Translations under genes and position numbers: made by a program
Notes under the pieces: model-generated
What the model saw: only the letters and a program-made list of their open reading frames with translations
Told to the model about the DNA's origin: nothing
Databases searched by the model: none
Source: Pycnopodia helianthoides
Lineage: Eukaryota; Echinodermata; Asteroidea; Forcipulatida; Asteriidae
Direction of reading: 5' to 3'
NCBI GenBank assembly: GCA_032158295.1
Contig: CM063256.1
Coordinates: 18,124,284-18,188,283, forward strand
DNA: 64,000 nt
Part shown: one piece after another, positions 21,929 to 33,298 of the stretch
Layout of the letters: the number at the start of each line of letters is the position of its first letter
How positions within the stretch are numbered: the first letter of the stretch is position 1

Positions 21929-22170
21929 TTAACGGCAAAGTAAACCTTTAGTTTTTGGAACCGTTTGATTGTTTTAATCCTATATAAATGTATATTATAC
22001 AATAAAACTAACCCGGTGTGAGATTTAATTTCAAAAGGTGGTAGCTTTTTTGATCACCGATAATCCGTAGCGGTTATGTCCACGCAGGAAGAATGGTCCG
22101 TAATTGGAATTCACAACATGAACAAAGATTCATGCATGTTTTGAATCCCTTTCTCTATAAAACACTTTCC
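21929..22170. mobile_element. Truncated TTAA-flanked MITE
   Basis: The left end TTAA-CGGCAAAGTAAACC matches 14673 and 42665; the right end is lost near 22170. Confidence 0.45.
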
Positions 22171-24190
22171 TGTAAGTTCTTTAACTATAGAACTATTTGT
22201 GAAAGCAATGAACCATTGATTGTGCAAAGTTTAATACATTTTTTTTACTTCTGTTTTGCGTCTTTTTGAAGTTGGTCCCTTTTTTTACATCATTTTGAGG
22301 GATAGCTGATTCCTTCACATCCTCAAGTTTTGATCACACCCCGCGATCGAGTAGCTAGAGAACATTTCACTAAATTCGGTTGTAATTTTTTTCGAGAGAT
22401 AAAACATGGTTTTGTTCCTGTACATGTATTTTTTTATGATCATAATTGAAAAAATTCTCCTAAAACAATTGACAGAATTGTATCTCTGGAGGATTGGAAC
22501 TTTGGCATTTTAGTTTTCAAGTTTTCAGATTGAATCCCAATCAAAATCAATTCACTGTCGATAACAAACAACCATTGTCTTTGTCTTTAAATCTAAAAAA
22601 AATAACATGAAACTATTTTTAATCTTCAATACCAAAGGCACTCTAGTCCATTCTGATGTTAAGTTAATAATTTCTGAAAACACTCAGCAACGATTTGGTC
22701 AAAGCTGCGTATGGACTAATTTGCTATTTCGTTGAAGTCGTTGCTAAGTAGCAAACAATCATACCAAAAATAGTTGTACATTCAGACTTTAATCGTCTAC
22801 ACATAATTATGGTTAATGCAGTGATTGTGACGTCACATGAAAACCATCGAAAGGTGCTGCACAAGTCTTGTTCTGCATCGTGTATGACCTACAACGTCTA
22901 CACTCTTTGTGATGAATCTCACGAGATTTCATTCCTAGAAGCCAGCAATCAACGTGCATTTGTACATCATTATCTTCATAACTTAGCGAAACGAACGATC
23001 AGAATTTAGCGTCTTTGGCTGGGTGTGCATGGCTGGTTAGTTTACATTGTTGGGTTAAGTAGAAGCGTCGTCTACCACGAGACGTAGCCAAAGCCGAAAT
23101 ACGGACACACCCGTTGCTGCATCCATCTTCGTTGGGTTCCTTGTATGTCAATAGGATCAAAGCAACGTAATCATTGAAACGGGACCAGCCTACTTCAATG
23201 ATGGTGTTACCTTTCGTCAAGTCATTCGTTCCTTAGACAGCTGTGCAGCCGAGAAGCGACTGGAACCGGAGACCATTATGTGCGAGTGACGAAGCCACGA
23301 GGGTCTTTTCAACTTGGTAGGAATTTCCAATGTTTTCTTTGTTTCTTGATTTTGGCGACCGTCCCAGGGTACCAACTAAAGCAATCGATGGGGTCAGCAT
23401 ACATCAACCTATTTTACAATGCGATTGGTTAACATTTCAGCACTTTACATATAACTGTATAAATATTTTGTTTATAATTTATGCTTGATCTTCATGAATA
23501 ATAATTCAACAACAAAAAAACACGCAAGCCGTTAGTGGCTTAGCCACTCGCGCGCGCATGTGGTCTTTCCTCCCAGACGCTTCGAGGCTATACAGCTTTG
23601 TTTAACGCCTTGAATAAAGGCAATGGTGGTGTGGGAATTTATACCATGCCCGATATTGGGCAGAGGGTACCCCCCCCCCCGACCAATGTTCCCATACTTT
23701 TAGACACCATTTTCCTCTCGCACAGAAGTACCCTCTAAAATCCTCTTAATGAGAATTCCTGAGATTCCAAGCACACAATCAAGACACGGAGGGGGTGGGG
23801 GTACACCACGCCCCATATCGAGCACCAAATGTGGGATTGGGCAACCCGACAATGGACTTGAAGAATTAAAATTGCGGACGCAGTTTTATCTAAGTTAATT
23901 TATAAATTACTTTCTTCCATTTTTATTATTATCTTTGATAATCATGCTTTCTTATCAATGTTTGATCAATTATTTATAATACCCTGTAACAAAAGTAATT
24001 CTATGGCATGCGTGTGCAACTTTATTTAAGAGCAAACATTCTTTGGCAGTGCTTTGAGATTCAGCATTTATAATACATGCACTAATTTAGCTTAAATTAT
24101 CACAAAACTACGAATAGCACCTTCAGTAAAAAAAAAGGTAAAGATAAAAGTATTAAGGCCTAATTATTAGAACCGAAACTTGCTTCCTTG
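22171..24190. other. Decayed unit sequence, then single-copy spacer
   Basis: Up to about 22860 this matches lectin-unit flank (for example 55240-55440). After that, similarity to the array ends. A 73-codon minus-strand ORF (22999-23220, TTG start) and a 66-codon plus ORF (22809-23009) have no recognised domains. C runs occur at 23670-23680. Confidence 0.35.
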
Positions 24191-24520
24191 ATTTTCTATG
24201 ACTGAAATATTTAAAATGTCAAGTAAGGCCTGCGCTAAACGTCGCACGTTTGTCGTGTCGAACTCAAACAGTTGTAAAATTAGGAATTAAATTCGACAAA
24301 AGAGCGACGTTTAGGGCAAAACCTTTATTTAAGTTCGGCACTGCCGTGTAGCACGGCAAGCCCTGCCGTGCTACACGGTAGCGGCACGACACGGTGACAA
24401 ACGTCGCGCTCTTGCCGTGTCGAATCGAACTGAAAACATTTGAGTTCGGCTCGGCAAAAGTGCGACGTTTAGCGCAGGCCTAATAAACCACAAGGGAAAC
24501 TGACTAACTATTTACTGAAA
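24191..24520. repeat. tRNA-type repeat tail split by a MITE
   Basis: AAATGTCAAG on the left and ACCACAAGGGAAACTGAC on the right of the inserted element are contiguous in the related repeat copies at 46543-46580 and, inverted, at 60700-60745. This is therefore a fragment of that repeat's distal part. Confidence 0.6.
24227..24480. mobile_element. 254-bp MITE, PIF/Harbinger-like, TAA target duplication
   Basis: Perfect 21-bp terminal inverted repeats (24227-24247 and 24460-24480, beginning GGCCTGCGCTAAACG), extending imperfectly to about 40 bp. TAA is duplicated at 24224-24226 and 24481-24483. An inner perfect hairpin has 15-bp arms (24344-24358 and 24364-24378) with a 5-base loop. The three-base TAA target fits PIF/Harbinger-type elements. 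Confidence 0.8.
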
Positions 24521-26928
24521 TATTTAGCACAAAACAATTTGATAACCTGTTGAAAAGGTATACCCAGCGGGAAGTCTGAAGTTGTTTTTTCTCTTCACTG
24601 TTATTCATCATGCGATGAATGCGCATATAGAACATTTCAAGTATCTGTATATTTGGCACTAAATGTGACAGGTTGTATTTTATTCTTTGATCGCCAAAAA
24701 CATTTTTTTCAGATGCAAGATTGCGTAGTTGTAAAATCTTGACCCGATCTTACGGATCTGCTTACCGCGGAATTATGCGCTTACGTTAGCATTCTTGTAG
24801 CTTTGTATTAAAGCTTAATGAAGTAGAGTACGTGCACGCACAATTCCTTGTGAATAAAAAACATCAAGTGTCCATCATTTAATTTAATGAACAGTAAAGG
24901 TAAAGGTAAGCCAATTAAATGGGCCAAGATGATGGCTTCAAAATGTGGATTATTGGGATATATTAAGGTCAAGATAACCACTTTCGTCTGAATATATTTT
25001 TACTGAAATAAATCTTGCTGATGATATCAGGGGAGCAAAAGCCTCCCATACCATGAAACATTTTTTGTTTCTGTTTTTTCTGGGAACAAGACCCGTTTTA
25101 ATTGTATTCTAAATATTAAACAAATTACTGAAGGTAAAATTATAATTTATTTTTATTACTTGCAGTTACGCTTTGTTCTAACAATTGCACATTGAACGGT
25201 TTAGTTTAATACACATATTTCTTTTTCTTTGATCTCTGCGAAGTGTTCAAGATGAATCATCAAATTAATAGGTCGAAATAATGGGAAACTTTTGGGGCGC
25301 TAGGTGGCAGCAGACATACCAATTAAGGCCATTGTTCGTGGCAATTGTGCGCCTGCTTAGAACTACGTAAGCAATGGACTTTTACCCGGTATGTCTGCTG
25401 CCATTGTAAATCTGATGTCAAATTCCCCTGATATGTCTCTGCTGTTCAAGAAGTAACACAAATCCGGATGAAGCCATTATACACAAATAAAATTATCGTT
25501 TCAACTGAGAGTCAATTATTATTACACATAATGAAACGTCATGCAATGTTTACCACGGCACCTCACGAGATGTGATGATTGCAAATGATTACCCCTCCCC
25601 CTTCTAGATAAATCTTGGGCTCTAAAGATTTTTTTCAAAAAAAAGTAATTAAAAGACTGTCACTGTTTAAATAAACTGTTGCTATTTTGTGTTTGTCTTC
25701 TAAGTAAAACCACGGACAATGCGTAACTAACCCAGGCTGAAGCAACTCTTATAAGCGCATGTTTATCTCGTACCTATCTATTACAATCAGCGCTGACAAA
25801 AAAAACACCCTAATTTGGTCCAAACATAATATTGTAATGGAGTCGATATTACAATGATTAAGGTAATGAGGTTTGGGTGCGTTTGTGTGTGATATTCGAT
25901 GATTTCTGCGTCGAAAAACCTGTACAAGTTTGGCACTAACGCACATTAATAAATGAATGATAATGTTAACAAGTTGACCATGACAAAATATTCTCAAATT
26001 CGTAAGAAGCATTTCAAGCCTTGCGCGATGACGAAATCAACAAGAATGAGTAAACTTATGAAGTCTTCTTTCTTTTTAAGTAACTTTAGTTGGTTCTTCT
26101 CGGAACCATCGCTTGTTTCTTTTACCATGACACCCTCAAACTACACACAGCGTCTTCTGTTGGTTCTTGGTCTGGACCGAATGTGGATCCCTATGGCTCC
26201 GTATCAACACGTTATCGAAATAGGTTAACTTACCGATAAAAAAACAAGTTTTTAAAGATCTTTAAATTATTGTTCTTATTTTTGCACCAGTAATTAAGTG
26301 CACTTTCTCTTTTCTTTTGGCACCTTATCCACCTGACTGCTGACGTCACTTTTCCCGCAGCATCCCAGTTTAGCCCAAATTGGGCTGCAAGGGGATTATT
26401 CAAACAACTATTACAAGAAATGGTTCAAATGTCAATTGGAAAGAAGTTTCCAATGTTACCAATGAAAAGAAAGGAACAAAATGTGTTATTGAAGGACCGT
26501 TAATTGTTTTAATCACAACTTTGCCAAAAAGGGCACCCTAGCATGGTGAGCCTCATAGCAATTATATAGGTGACTATCATACCACCATGTACAAGTCCGA
26601 TTTGGAATGAGTTCCAGAGAAGGTCCGGTTTTTCACACAAAGAGTACACAGGGTTCGTCTAAAACAACAAGTCACAGAGACCACATTTAATATCGACCGA
26701 ACGAGGACACAACTAATCGAGGTTGACAACAGTAGCAACATTGTACGTTTAACGGACCTAATGTGAATCACGAATAAGTGAATCCCCTTTTCACATTATT
26801 AAAAAAAAAAACATAACAAATATACCATGCCATACATTTTTTAAATGACTGTTTTTAAACCTACCCAAACTCTAATGCTTTCTTGCGCACCTGGTCAGTA
26901 GGTTATGACCATGGTTGTAGGTCGAAGG
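24521..26928. other. Spacer without recognisable gene
   Basis: AT-rich. It contains an inverted-repeat pair at 25306-25402 (listed separately). A short plus-strand stretch at 26615-26765 has few stops but no recognised domain. I see no lectin or receptor exon here. Confidence 0.4.
25306..25402. repeat. 15-bp perfect inverted repeat
   Basis: GGCAGCAGACATACC at 25306-25320 and its exact inverse at 25388-25402, with 67 bases between. Probably the ends of a small non-autonomous element; no target duplication was found. Confidence 0.5.
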
Positions 26929-27469
26929 TTAAAGTTCAACAACGGCGTCATCCTGCGTTATTTTGACATATGGGCTCGTGTTCCAAGTTGGCCACACTGG
27001 CATCACTCCATCGTTAAATGAATTCTTTGAGGCCAGCCCGTCGGTTATCACCGAGCCGCGGTCGGATTTATCATCGCTTGGCGTTGTGACCGCGCTGAAA
27101 CTTGTTTCATGAACAGCGCCCTCTTCGTCCTCGCTGTTGCTGTTCACAGCTGCGCAGTCAGCCGACAACAAGACGTCAGGTGGGATATTCCTGGTCGGGT
27201 ATAATTCCGCGAGAACCTGGTAGTTCCCTCGACTGGTGCTCTTGTTTATGTTGTTCTTATTCTTGTTTCTGCTCTTCGGTTTGCCCGATCGGTTCGCAGG
27301 TCTGTTCTTGTCTTTTGGAGTCAGCTCCAGTGTTATCGTCTTGCTGGCGTCTTGATCGTTTTCCTGGAAGACCCAACCTGCTCCTGTCCCGGCGGATGAG
27401 ACGTCCGTGTCCAGCTCCCCGCAGTATTCCTGCAGATGAAGAACCTTCTCGTAGTTTGGTCGGGAAGAC
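26929..27469 (-). CDS. Receptor gene, last exon: cytoplasmic tail
   Basis: Terminal coding exon. The minus strand shows a good acceptor (GTTACATTTAG) ending at 27470, and the exon then runs 541 bases to TAA. Its first base completes a codon, exactly the phase left by the transmembrane exon at 60466-60610. The joined reading is ...NFKKK-SSRPNYEKV. The 179-residue tail is hydrophilic, with a Lys/Arg/Asn-rich patch (KPKSRNKNKNN). Tyrosine motifs of the YxxPhi type are YEKV, YQVL and YVKI; SPYVKI fits the ITIM consensus (S/I/V/L-x-Y-x-x-I/V/L). The C-terminus VVEL could be a class II PDZ ligand. Function as a signalling or endocytic tail is inferred. The 33-kb distance to the previous exon is the weak point. 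Confidence 0.68.
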
Positions 27470-27894
27470 CTAAATGTAACACAAAAACTGTTGTTATAGA
27501 GATATTCAGTCAATGAGCTTTAATATTAACATCAGTCATCATGCACGAGGTTCGAATCCCTCTTGTTTGTGTGAATAACTTTATGTCCAGAAATTTATGA
27601 GCCCTAATAAATACCCGGTTACTGATGTGCTAATATTCAGTACGTTATGGAGACCGAAGAAAAACAGAGAAAGAAAACAAGAGAAGAAAAAAAGAAGAAA
27701 AAAAAGGTCTCCAATGGAATTTGGGGGACCGGGGTGCTCCACTAAGTGTACGATGGGAAAATATTCATCTAAGCACAGGGACAAAGGAAAGAACAGTAGA
27801 CGTTTCCACAGGGATGCACTTTTTATAATGTGTGGAGATGGTTAGTATATGTATACACATTCAAACCGGGAGCCTATAAAAAACGAAAACAATA
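27470..27894. other. Intron start region, no gene
   Basis: Contains an isolated B-box-like GGTTCGAATCC at 27549-27559 without a matching A box. A purine-rich GAAAAAAGAAGAAA patch lies at 27655-27705. No gene. Confidence 0.35.
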
Positions 27895-28320
27895 AGGTCC
27901 CCAGTTGGGTAAAGGTCCCCAGTTGGAAAGTGTGTACAAAACCAGTGGGAGCTGTTGCCCAAAAGTTCAAGTACAAACAAAGGAGGGTGAGGGCCAATAG
28001 GCCGTCCCCCATTGCAGGTGCTTACACTTGGGTGTGTGTGCAGGTATACACACCCAAATAGGGTCCCAGGGTGGGTTAAGGTCCCCGGTTGGAGAATGTG
28101 TATAAAACCAATGGGAGCTGTTGCCGAACAGTTAAATACAAACAAAACAGCTATATGACAAAACCGGTACAAGGTTCCGATTGCAGGTGTTTAAATACTT
28201 GGACACTTGTCTACCCAAATGGACACCGAGAGTTTTAATCACCGGGGGATCCAGGCTGTTTAAAGGACCGATGACATCCTCGGTTCTCTTCTGAGTATAA
28301 AACCACTCGGGATTTTACTT
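27895..28320. repeat. Minisatellite, about 165-bp unit, two and a half copies
   Basis: Units begin with GGTCCCCAGTTGG-like sequence (27896 and 28062) and share TAAAACCA-TGGGAGCTGTTGCC. The third unit is partial and degenerate (to about 28310). Confidence 0.55.
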
Positions 28321-29048
28321 AAAAATAAATCAAACAATGGGATGACACGGAGAAGTGACGGGGAGGGGGAGGGGGGGGTAGGCGTAAAAAGCACATGGTA
28401 TCTTGTGAATGCTGGTCATTAAGAACTTCCCGTTGTTCTGGTTAATTGTGCATGTACCATTGTCTTGACTTGAGAGCAAAGTGAGAATAAGCTTCCCAAT
28501 CCCGGACATTGTAATTCTGTTTGTTAAAAAGCACCCCTCCCAACATCATTTTCAAAAGCTTGTTTTATGTAACCTCCGTTCTTTACTCGTTAAAAAGTGT
28601 TGGCGAATTATGTTCTGTGAAGAAACACACGATCTGAAGGGAACAATGTAAGGTGTTTAGCTAGATGAAAGGCAGAGAATACAACAACTACACATCCTCC
28701 AAAACGCCAACCAACAGGCGAACAACACAAGAAGAAAGAGAAATAAAAATATATATTTTAACGACCGATACAGAGAATTCCCATACAGTCCTTCAATGTG
28801 TTGAAATGCATCACAGGACGTGTGCTCTCCATTACTGAACCAAACAGTAAAACTACGATTCCCCAAATAGACCAAAATCACTTATCATCCCAAACAGCGC
28901 CCTCGGAGACTAGAGACAAATTTTGACCTCCACGACCTATCTCTCCGAGTTGTTTTGACACTTAAAGGCATGCGGGAATTTAACCAGAAACACGATCATT
29001 TCATAACAAAACAAACATTTCGAGAGGAAGATCTGGGTCCATCGTCGT

Positions 29049-29141
29049 GGCTCTGCTTACTGTGAAATTCTGAGCTCAAGGTTCTTGCAAAGCACACAAT
29101 TCCATTGGTCGTCAGCGCATAATTCTGTGATAAGCAGAGCC
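29049..29141. mobile_element. 93-bp inverted-repeat element
   Basis: The left end GGCTCTGCTTACTGTGAAATT pairs with the inverse of AATTCTGTGATAAGCAGAGCC at the right, with a few mismatches. Confidence 0.45.
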
Positions 29142-29904
29142 ATAACATTCGGCCCTGGTTAGCAAGATGGGGAGGGGTGGGTTAGGGTTAGATGGTGAGC
29201 ATGCGTCTGGCCTACGTCATCTCGGGGAAAACCCATGCCGCAAAACCATCACCGGGGGTCACAGCCGATGACCTATTTCGTAAATTAAGATCAGTCGCGT
29301 GGTGCGGTCCCCATAATGCATAGGAAATCATGAATTAAGTGACCTCAAAATATAAAAGTGATTTCACATGTTTTTTTAGGGGACTGGTTGGTGTGAAGAC
29401 TAGACGACTAGCGTCATGGCCTTGACCCTATACAACAAGTTGGAGGAAAAAAACCTACATTTCTGTACACCTGCTAGACAAGTCTCAAGGTCAACTCATG
29501 TGGCACCTTCCACTTGAACGTGAATAGATGTCTGTTAACGAGGCATCATTGTCACTGCAGTTAGGTTTAGCCCAGTGTTAATATCTTTCACGCGGATAGC
29601 TAGTGTACCGTGACCAGGGTTGGTACAAATGCTCTGGACGAATTATGCGCAAGTAACAACAACGAAAGAAAACGTACAGAGTGGCTGAGTTGTGGTTCAA
29701 CGAGGGATGTTATGATTTGAAAGTGTGCCTTCATAGTTTAACGCTGAATAGGGCGAATAATCCGAAATTCTGATGAACCAATCAAGTTGTATCGCTGACT
29801 TCTCATTCAAATTTATTTAACTGGGGCTGGCTGGGAAACATTTATATGCTTCAAAAGGTATAAGCCCCCCCCCCAAAAAAAAAACAAAAAAAAAACACAC
29901 ACAC

Positions 29905-30143
29905 AAACATGTTTAGCGTCCCGCCCGCTTCCTTTTTAGAGGCCGTCTCCTTTCTTTTTTTTTCTTTTTTTCTTTTTTTTATTTTTTTTTAACGATTTCT
30001 GACGAAAAAAAATCAATTCCAAAATACATAACATCGTTTTTGTTTTTGACTTTAGCACACCACGGCCAGTTGTTCCGAAAAAAATGTGTCGGGCGGCCCC
30101 TTCCTCCTTGTTTTTTTAAAAAGGCAGGACGCTAAACATGTTT
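29905..30143. mobile_element. Inverted-repeat element with AAACATGTTTAGCGTCC ends
   Basis: AACATGTTTAGCGTCCCGCC at the left and the inverse of GGCAGGACGCTAAACATGTT at the right pair with one mismatch. The core is T-rich and non-coding. Confidence 0.55.
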
Positions 30144-31403
30144 GAACTAAACTATTTTGCCTTATACAGGGTTGGTAGAGCTGAAAAATAGTCACAGCCA
30201 ATGTTCTTGTTTTGTGTGATCAACCACATACGTGAAATGACAAACCTGCGTAAATTTTGGCTTAATCCGTTGTTTGAGTTGGGAAAAATAGTGCAAAACT
30301 GTGCACAATTTTCTGCATGGAAACTCATAATCCTTAATTTTGGCTGAAGCAATTCTTTTATATGTTTTCAGATACAGTTTTCTTGTCATGACTTGATGGA
30401 TTCTCGGAGTTTCCCTTACTGATCTCATCACGATTTTTATCTCAATTTTGTTTTCTTCAAAAGTTACGTCGTTGAAGGCGACAAGCGAGACAGATAAACT
30501 GTGCGAAAGTTTCTTATCACATTTATTCCTGGGCTCTAAATAAACAATAATGACAACTTCTCTAATAAAACCGAATTTACATTCTGTTTGTTTTAGAAAG
30601 TTTGAAACTAAGAACACTGAGAGTGAAAATGATTGAAATCTAAAAAAAGAACTGAGAGTGAAAATGATTGAAATCTAAAAAAAAAAGAAACACACACGCA
30701 AGCACGCAACTTTACGGATGGGGGTTTGTGGTGTTCGCTATTGTTGCTCTATTAATCCCGTTTCAAAAGAATTCTTCTGTGGGGTCTAAGATTAAACAAA
30801 GAAAACTTGGTGAGATCCATTGTTCCATCTTTTAAAAGACCTCATAAGGGCCCTTCCGTAAGCCCACAGCTCTGTGTTGCATTCACTCGGTGGACATTCC
30901 TTTGTTCTGTAAATTTAAAGACAATCCTTTCTCTCAACACTGCACAAAAAACACTGTTTGGACTTGTGTAAGTCCATAATAGTGTTTCAAGTCCTTACAC
31001 TGTGTGACCCTCTTTTGTTCCCATGTCCACTCTTCGTATGAAGCGTTAAAACACAAGTGTAATGACCTCCAATCGTGGATCCTCCTTTGCTCAACTTTTT
31101 GTCCTGACAGATGCGGCCCCCACTGTTTTCCTATGAATCGTGATAGCAATCGTGGATCTATTGTCCCCTTTGTTTTAAATCCCCGGTTTGAGTGTCACTA
31201 TAAACTAAAAAAAAAAACACACAAAAACTATAAAAGAAATCGCAGCTACACTTGATTTTCAAAGAAAGGGAACAATCAGATCAACCACATCGAACATTCG
31301 TCGAGTTGTTACTTCGCTGGTACTTGCAAGAAGAATCACGACAACTCAGTCAACACATTAACACGTTCCACAAGCCGTGGCTCGTACGAATGCTAATTGA
31401 AAA

Positions 31404-31796
31404 TTAAAGGAACATTACAAAATTGGTAAGAACAAAACTTGTAAAATATACTTTTTGATCACAGATTTACATAAAACTTACATGGTCTAATGATGATGAT
31501 AGTAGAAAACATCCCTTGAAATATTTCTGTCTGAAATGCCATATTTGGTGAGAAATGAATAAACCAATTTTCCGATTGGAGTTTATCGCTCAGTGAGCGT
31601 TTTATTCATTTGTTGAATCTATATGATTTCATGCAAATGTGTAATCGGTTTTTCACTATTTTCGCGTGACCCAGATGGTCGATCGATCTCAAACTTCTAC
31701 AGGTTTGTCAGTTTATGTATATAGTGGATTACATAAAGTGCTTACACTGCCAGCAACTGTTTTGTTAGCAAAAAACAATTTTGTAATGTCCCTTAA
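31404..31796. mobile_element. TTAA-flanked MITE, 393 bp
   Basis: TTAA-AGGAACATTACAAAATTG at the left, and the inverse of TTAA-GGGACATTACAAAATTG at the right. A nearly identical copy is at 52028-52421. Confidence 0.72.
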
Positions 31797-32048
31797 AGTT
31801 TATCTCCAACTAACATTTATAATGTTTTTTTTATTATTATAAATAAACAGTTATTTTATAGCAGAATGAACAAGAAACGAGTACTGTTCAGTTTTAGACG
31901 AGGGTGGGGGAACCCCAAGCGGGGAAAAACCCACGCAAACAGGTAAGCACTGGAAACCCAATCCGCATACAAGGCTCAGGTCTGATGTGGGATTCGAACC
32001 GGGGTGTACAAGGGTGAAAAGCAGAGAAAGAAACGACTGAGCAACCCT
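31797..32048 (-). repeat. tRNA-derived SINE-like repeat
   Basis: The minus strand reads a B box GGTTCGAATCC (31988-31998) and, about 40 bases before it, a weak A-box-like TTGCTCAGTCG. After it come a GTGGGTTTTTCCCCGC-type tail and an A/T run near 31830-31855. It abuts the GGGCCC element. Confidence 0.5.
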
Positions 32049-32335
32049 GGGCCCAATTCCATAGCGCTGCTTAACGGCGGGTAAGCACATTTTCGAGCTT
32101 ACTGTAGCAAAAATATTTGCCTAAGCGTAAGTGTATTTCACAGGTTAGCAAGAACATTTGATGGACAACTTGCGCGTTCACGATGATTTGCATTGTTACG
32201 TCATTCATTTTCATACAATAAGCACTGGAAGGTTAGCATGCCTTTTCGTTCTCTAACGGTTAGCAGCGCTATGAAATGAAAACTCACTCAGTAAGCACGA
32301 AATCGGTTGTTTAGCAGGTTTATGAAATTGGGCCC
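32049..32335. mobile_element. GGGCCCAATT inverted-repeat MITE, copy 1
   Basis: Begins GGGCCCAATTCCATAGCGCT and ends with the inverse of GGGCCCAATTTCATAAACCT. The interior carries several TTAGCA/TAAGCA motifs. Non-coding. Confidence 0.65.
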
Positions 32336-32651
32336 AGATCCCCAAAGTTTGTAACTTCACCCTTGGCATGGTTTAGCTGATACAGCTAAGTGCAACCTCG
32401 TTTCCAGGGGTAATCGATCTCGCCGTGCCATTTTGTCCAGCATGCCTTGCTCGCTCATGACGTTAGTGACGGGAGGTATCGCTACGGTGCCACGCTGCCC
32501 ATGGTAGCGAGGCTGAGCTCAGTGTGTATCGGAATGACACGTTAATACAATAAGAAACGAAATCAGCGATTTGCGCTTGTTTTTATGCTATCCGGCATCT
32601 CAATGGACCTTCAACGTCATACCAGGGCGCACTAGGCTATAGAGGTTACTC
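32336..32651. other. Spacer between two MITEs, no gene
   Basis: Unremarkable spacer; nothing recognised. Confidence 0.3.
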
Positions 32652-32843
32652 GGCCCAATTTCATAGAGCTGCTTAAGCACAAAAAGTAGCTAAGCAGAAC
32701 AAAATTATGCTTACCGGAATAAGGTTACCAGCCAAACTACCATATCACATGTACGATTTGTAACTGGTACCCTGCTGATTTCTGCTTAGCAGGCAATTGT
32801 TAAGCAATATTGTCTGCTTAAGCAGCTCTATGAAATTGGGCCC
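32652..32843. mobile_element. GGGCCCAATT inverted-repeat MITE, copy 2
   Basis: 192 bp, with 28-bp ends that match perfectly (GGCCCAATTTCATAGAGCTG and onward). Cleaner than copy 1, so probably younger. Confidence 0.72.
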
Positions 32844-33200
32844 TGAAGGTTGTTCATTCAATTGGCCCATCCTGTGCGCGGTGCGTACACAGATGTGCGT
32901 TTTCCAATGTTGCTTTCATCGTTTCACTTCTGAAATATAGGCCTACCATCGTCAAGGCATGAACACAAATGCTGTTTGTAAGAATAAACTAATAATGATA
33001 ATGTTCACATGTTCAACTGCAGTCAATAGTTTTAGACGGGTTGAAACGATACTTTAAATCGACGGAATAAAAAGAAACAATGTCGATGTTTGTCTTGATT
33101 TGTTGAAATGACAACACATTATAATGTGCGTGAGACTTTATATTCGAAATTCGATCTGAAAGCTAAACTACATGTCACTGTTCTTGCTTTGATCCTTTGA
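32844..33200. other. Spacer and 3' flank remnant of L8
   Basis: No gene; the array resumes at about 33120. Confidence 0.3.
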
Positions 33201-33298
33201 CAGTTCAAAGAAGGAGCAGCCCTCCATGTTCTTGGAATCAGTGACGTCAGCCTCCGGGCGGGATGCGTTGTTAAGCTGACATATCTTATCCTGCTGCT
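33201..33298 (-). pseudogene. L8: PAN C-terminal fragment fused to promoter flank
   Basis: Only the last 33 or so codons of a lectin remain (QLNNASRP, DVTDSKNMEGCSFFEL). They are joined at about 33298 directly to class A 5' flank sequence (AAGTCGTCTGCTCAG), so the CTLD, signal peptide and first half of the PAN domain have been deleted. The normal TAA stop is changed to TCA as well. The class A flank continues to about 33620. Confidence 0.8.

Larger units (their letters stand above)
28321..31403. other. Intron sequence with small inverted-repeat elements
   Basis: No coding exon was recognised. It contains two small inverted-repeat elements (29049-29141 and 29905-30143), C/A-rich simple sequence at 29867-29907, T-rich simple sequence at 29950-29992, and a 30-bp direct repeat GAACTGAGAGTGAAAATG at about 30615-30680. 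A 141-codon minus ORF (30192-30617) shows no family features. Confidence 0.35.

Noticed and set aside
22999..23220. 73-codon minus ORF
   Set aside because: TTG start, no domain recognised and no splice context; probably chance.
26577..26771. Short open stretches on both strands
   Set aside because: No recognisable family and no convincing exon borders.
27541..27565. Possible tRNA gene
   Set aside because: B box GGTTCGAATCC is present but there is no A box and no cloverleaf.
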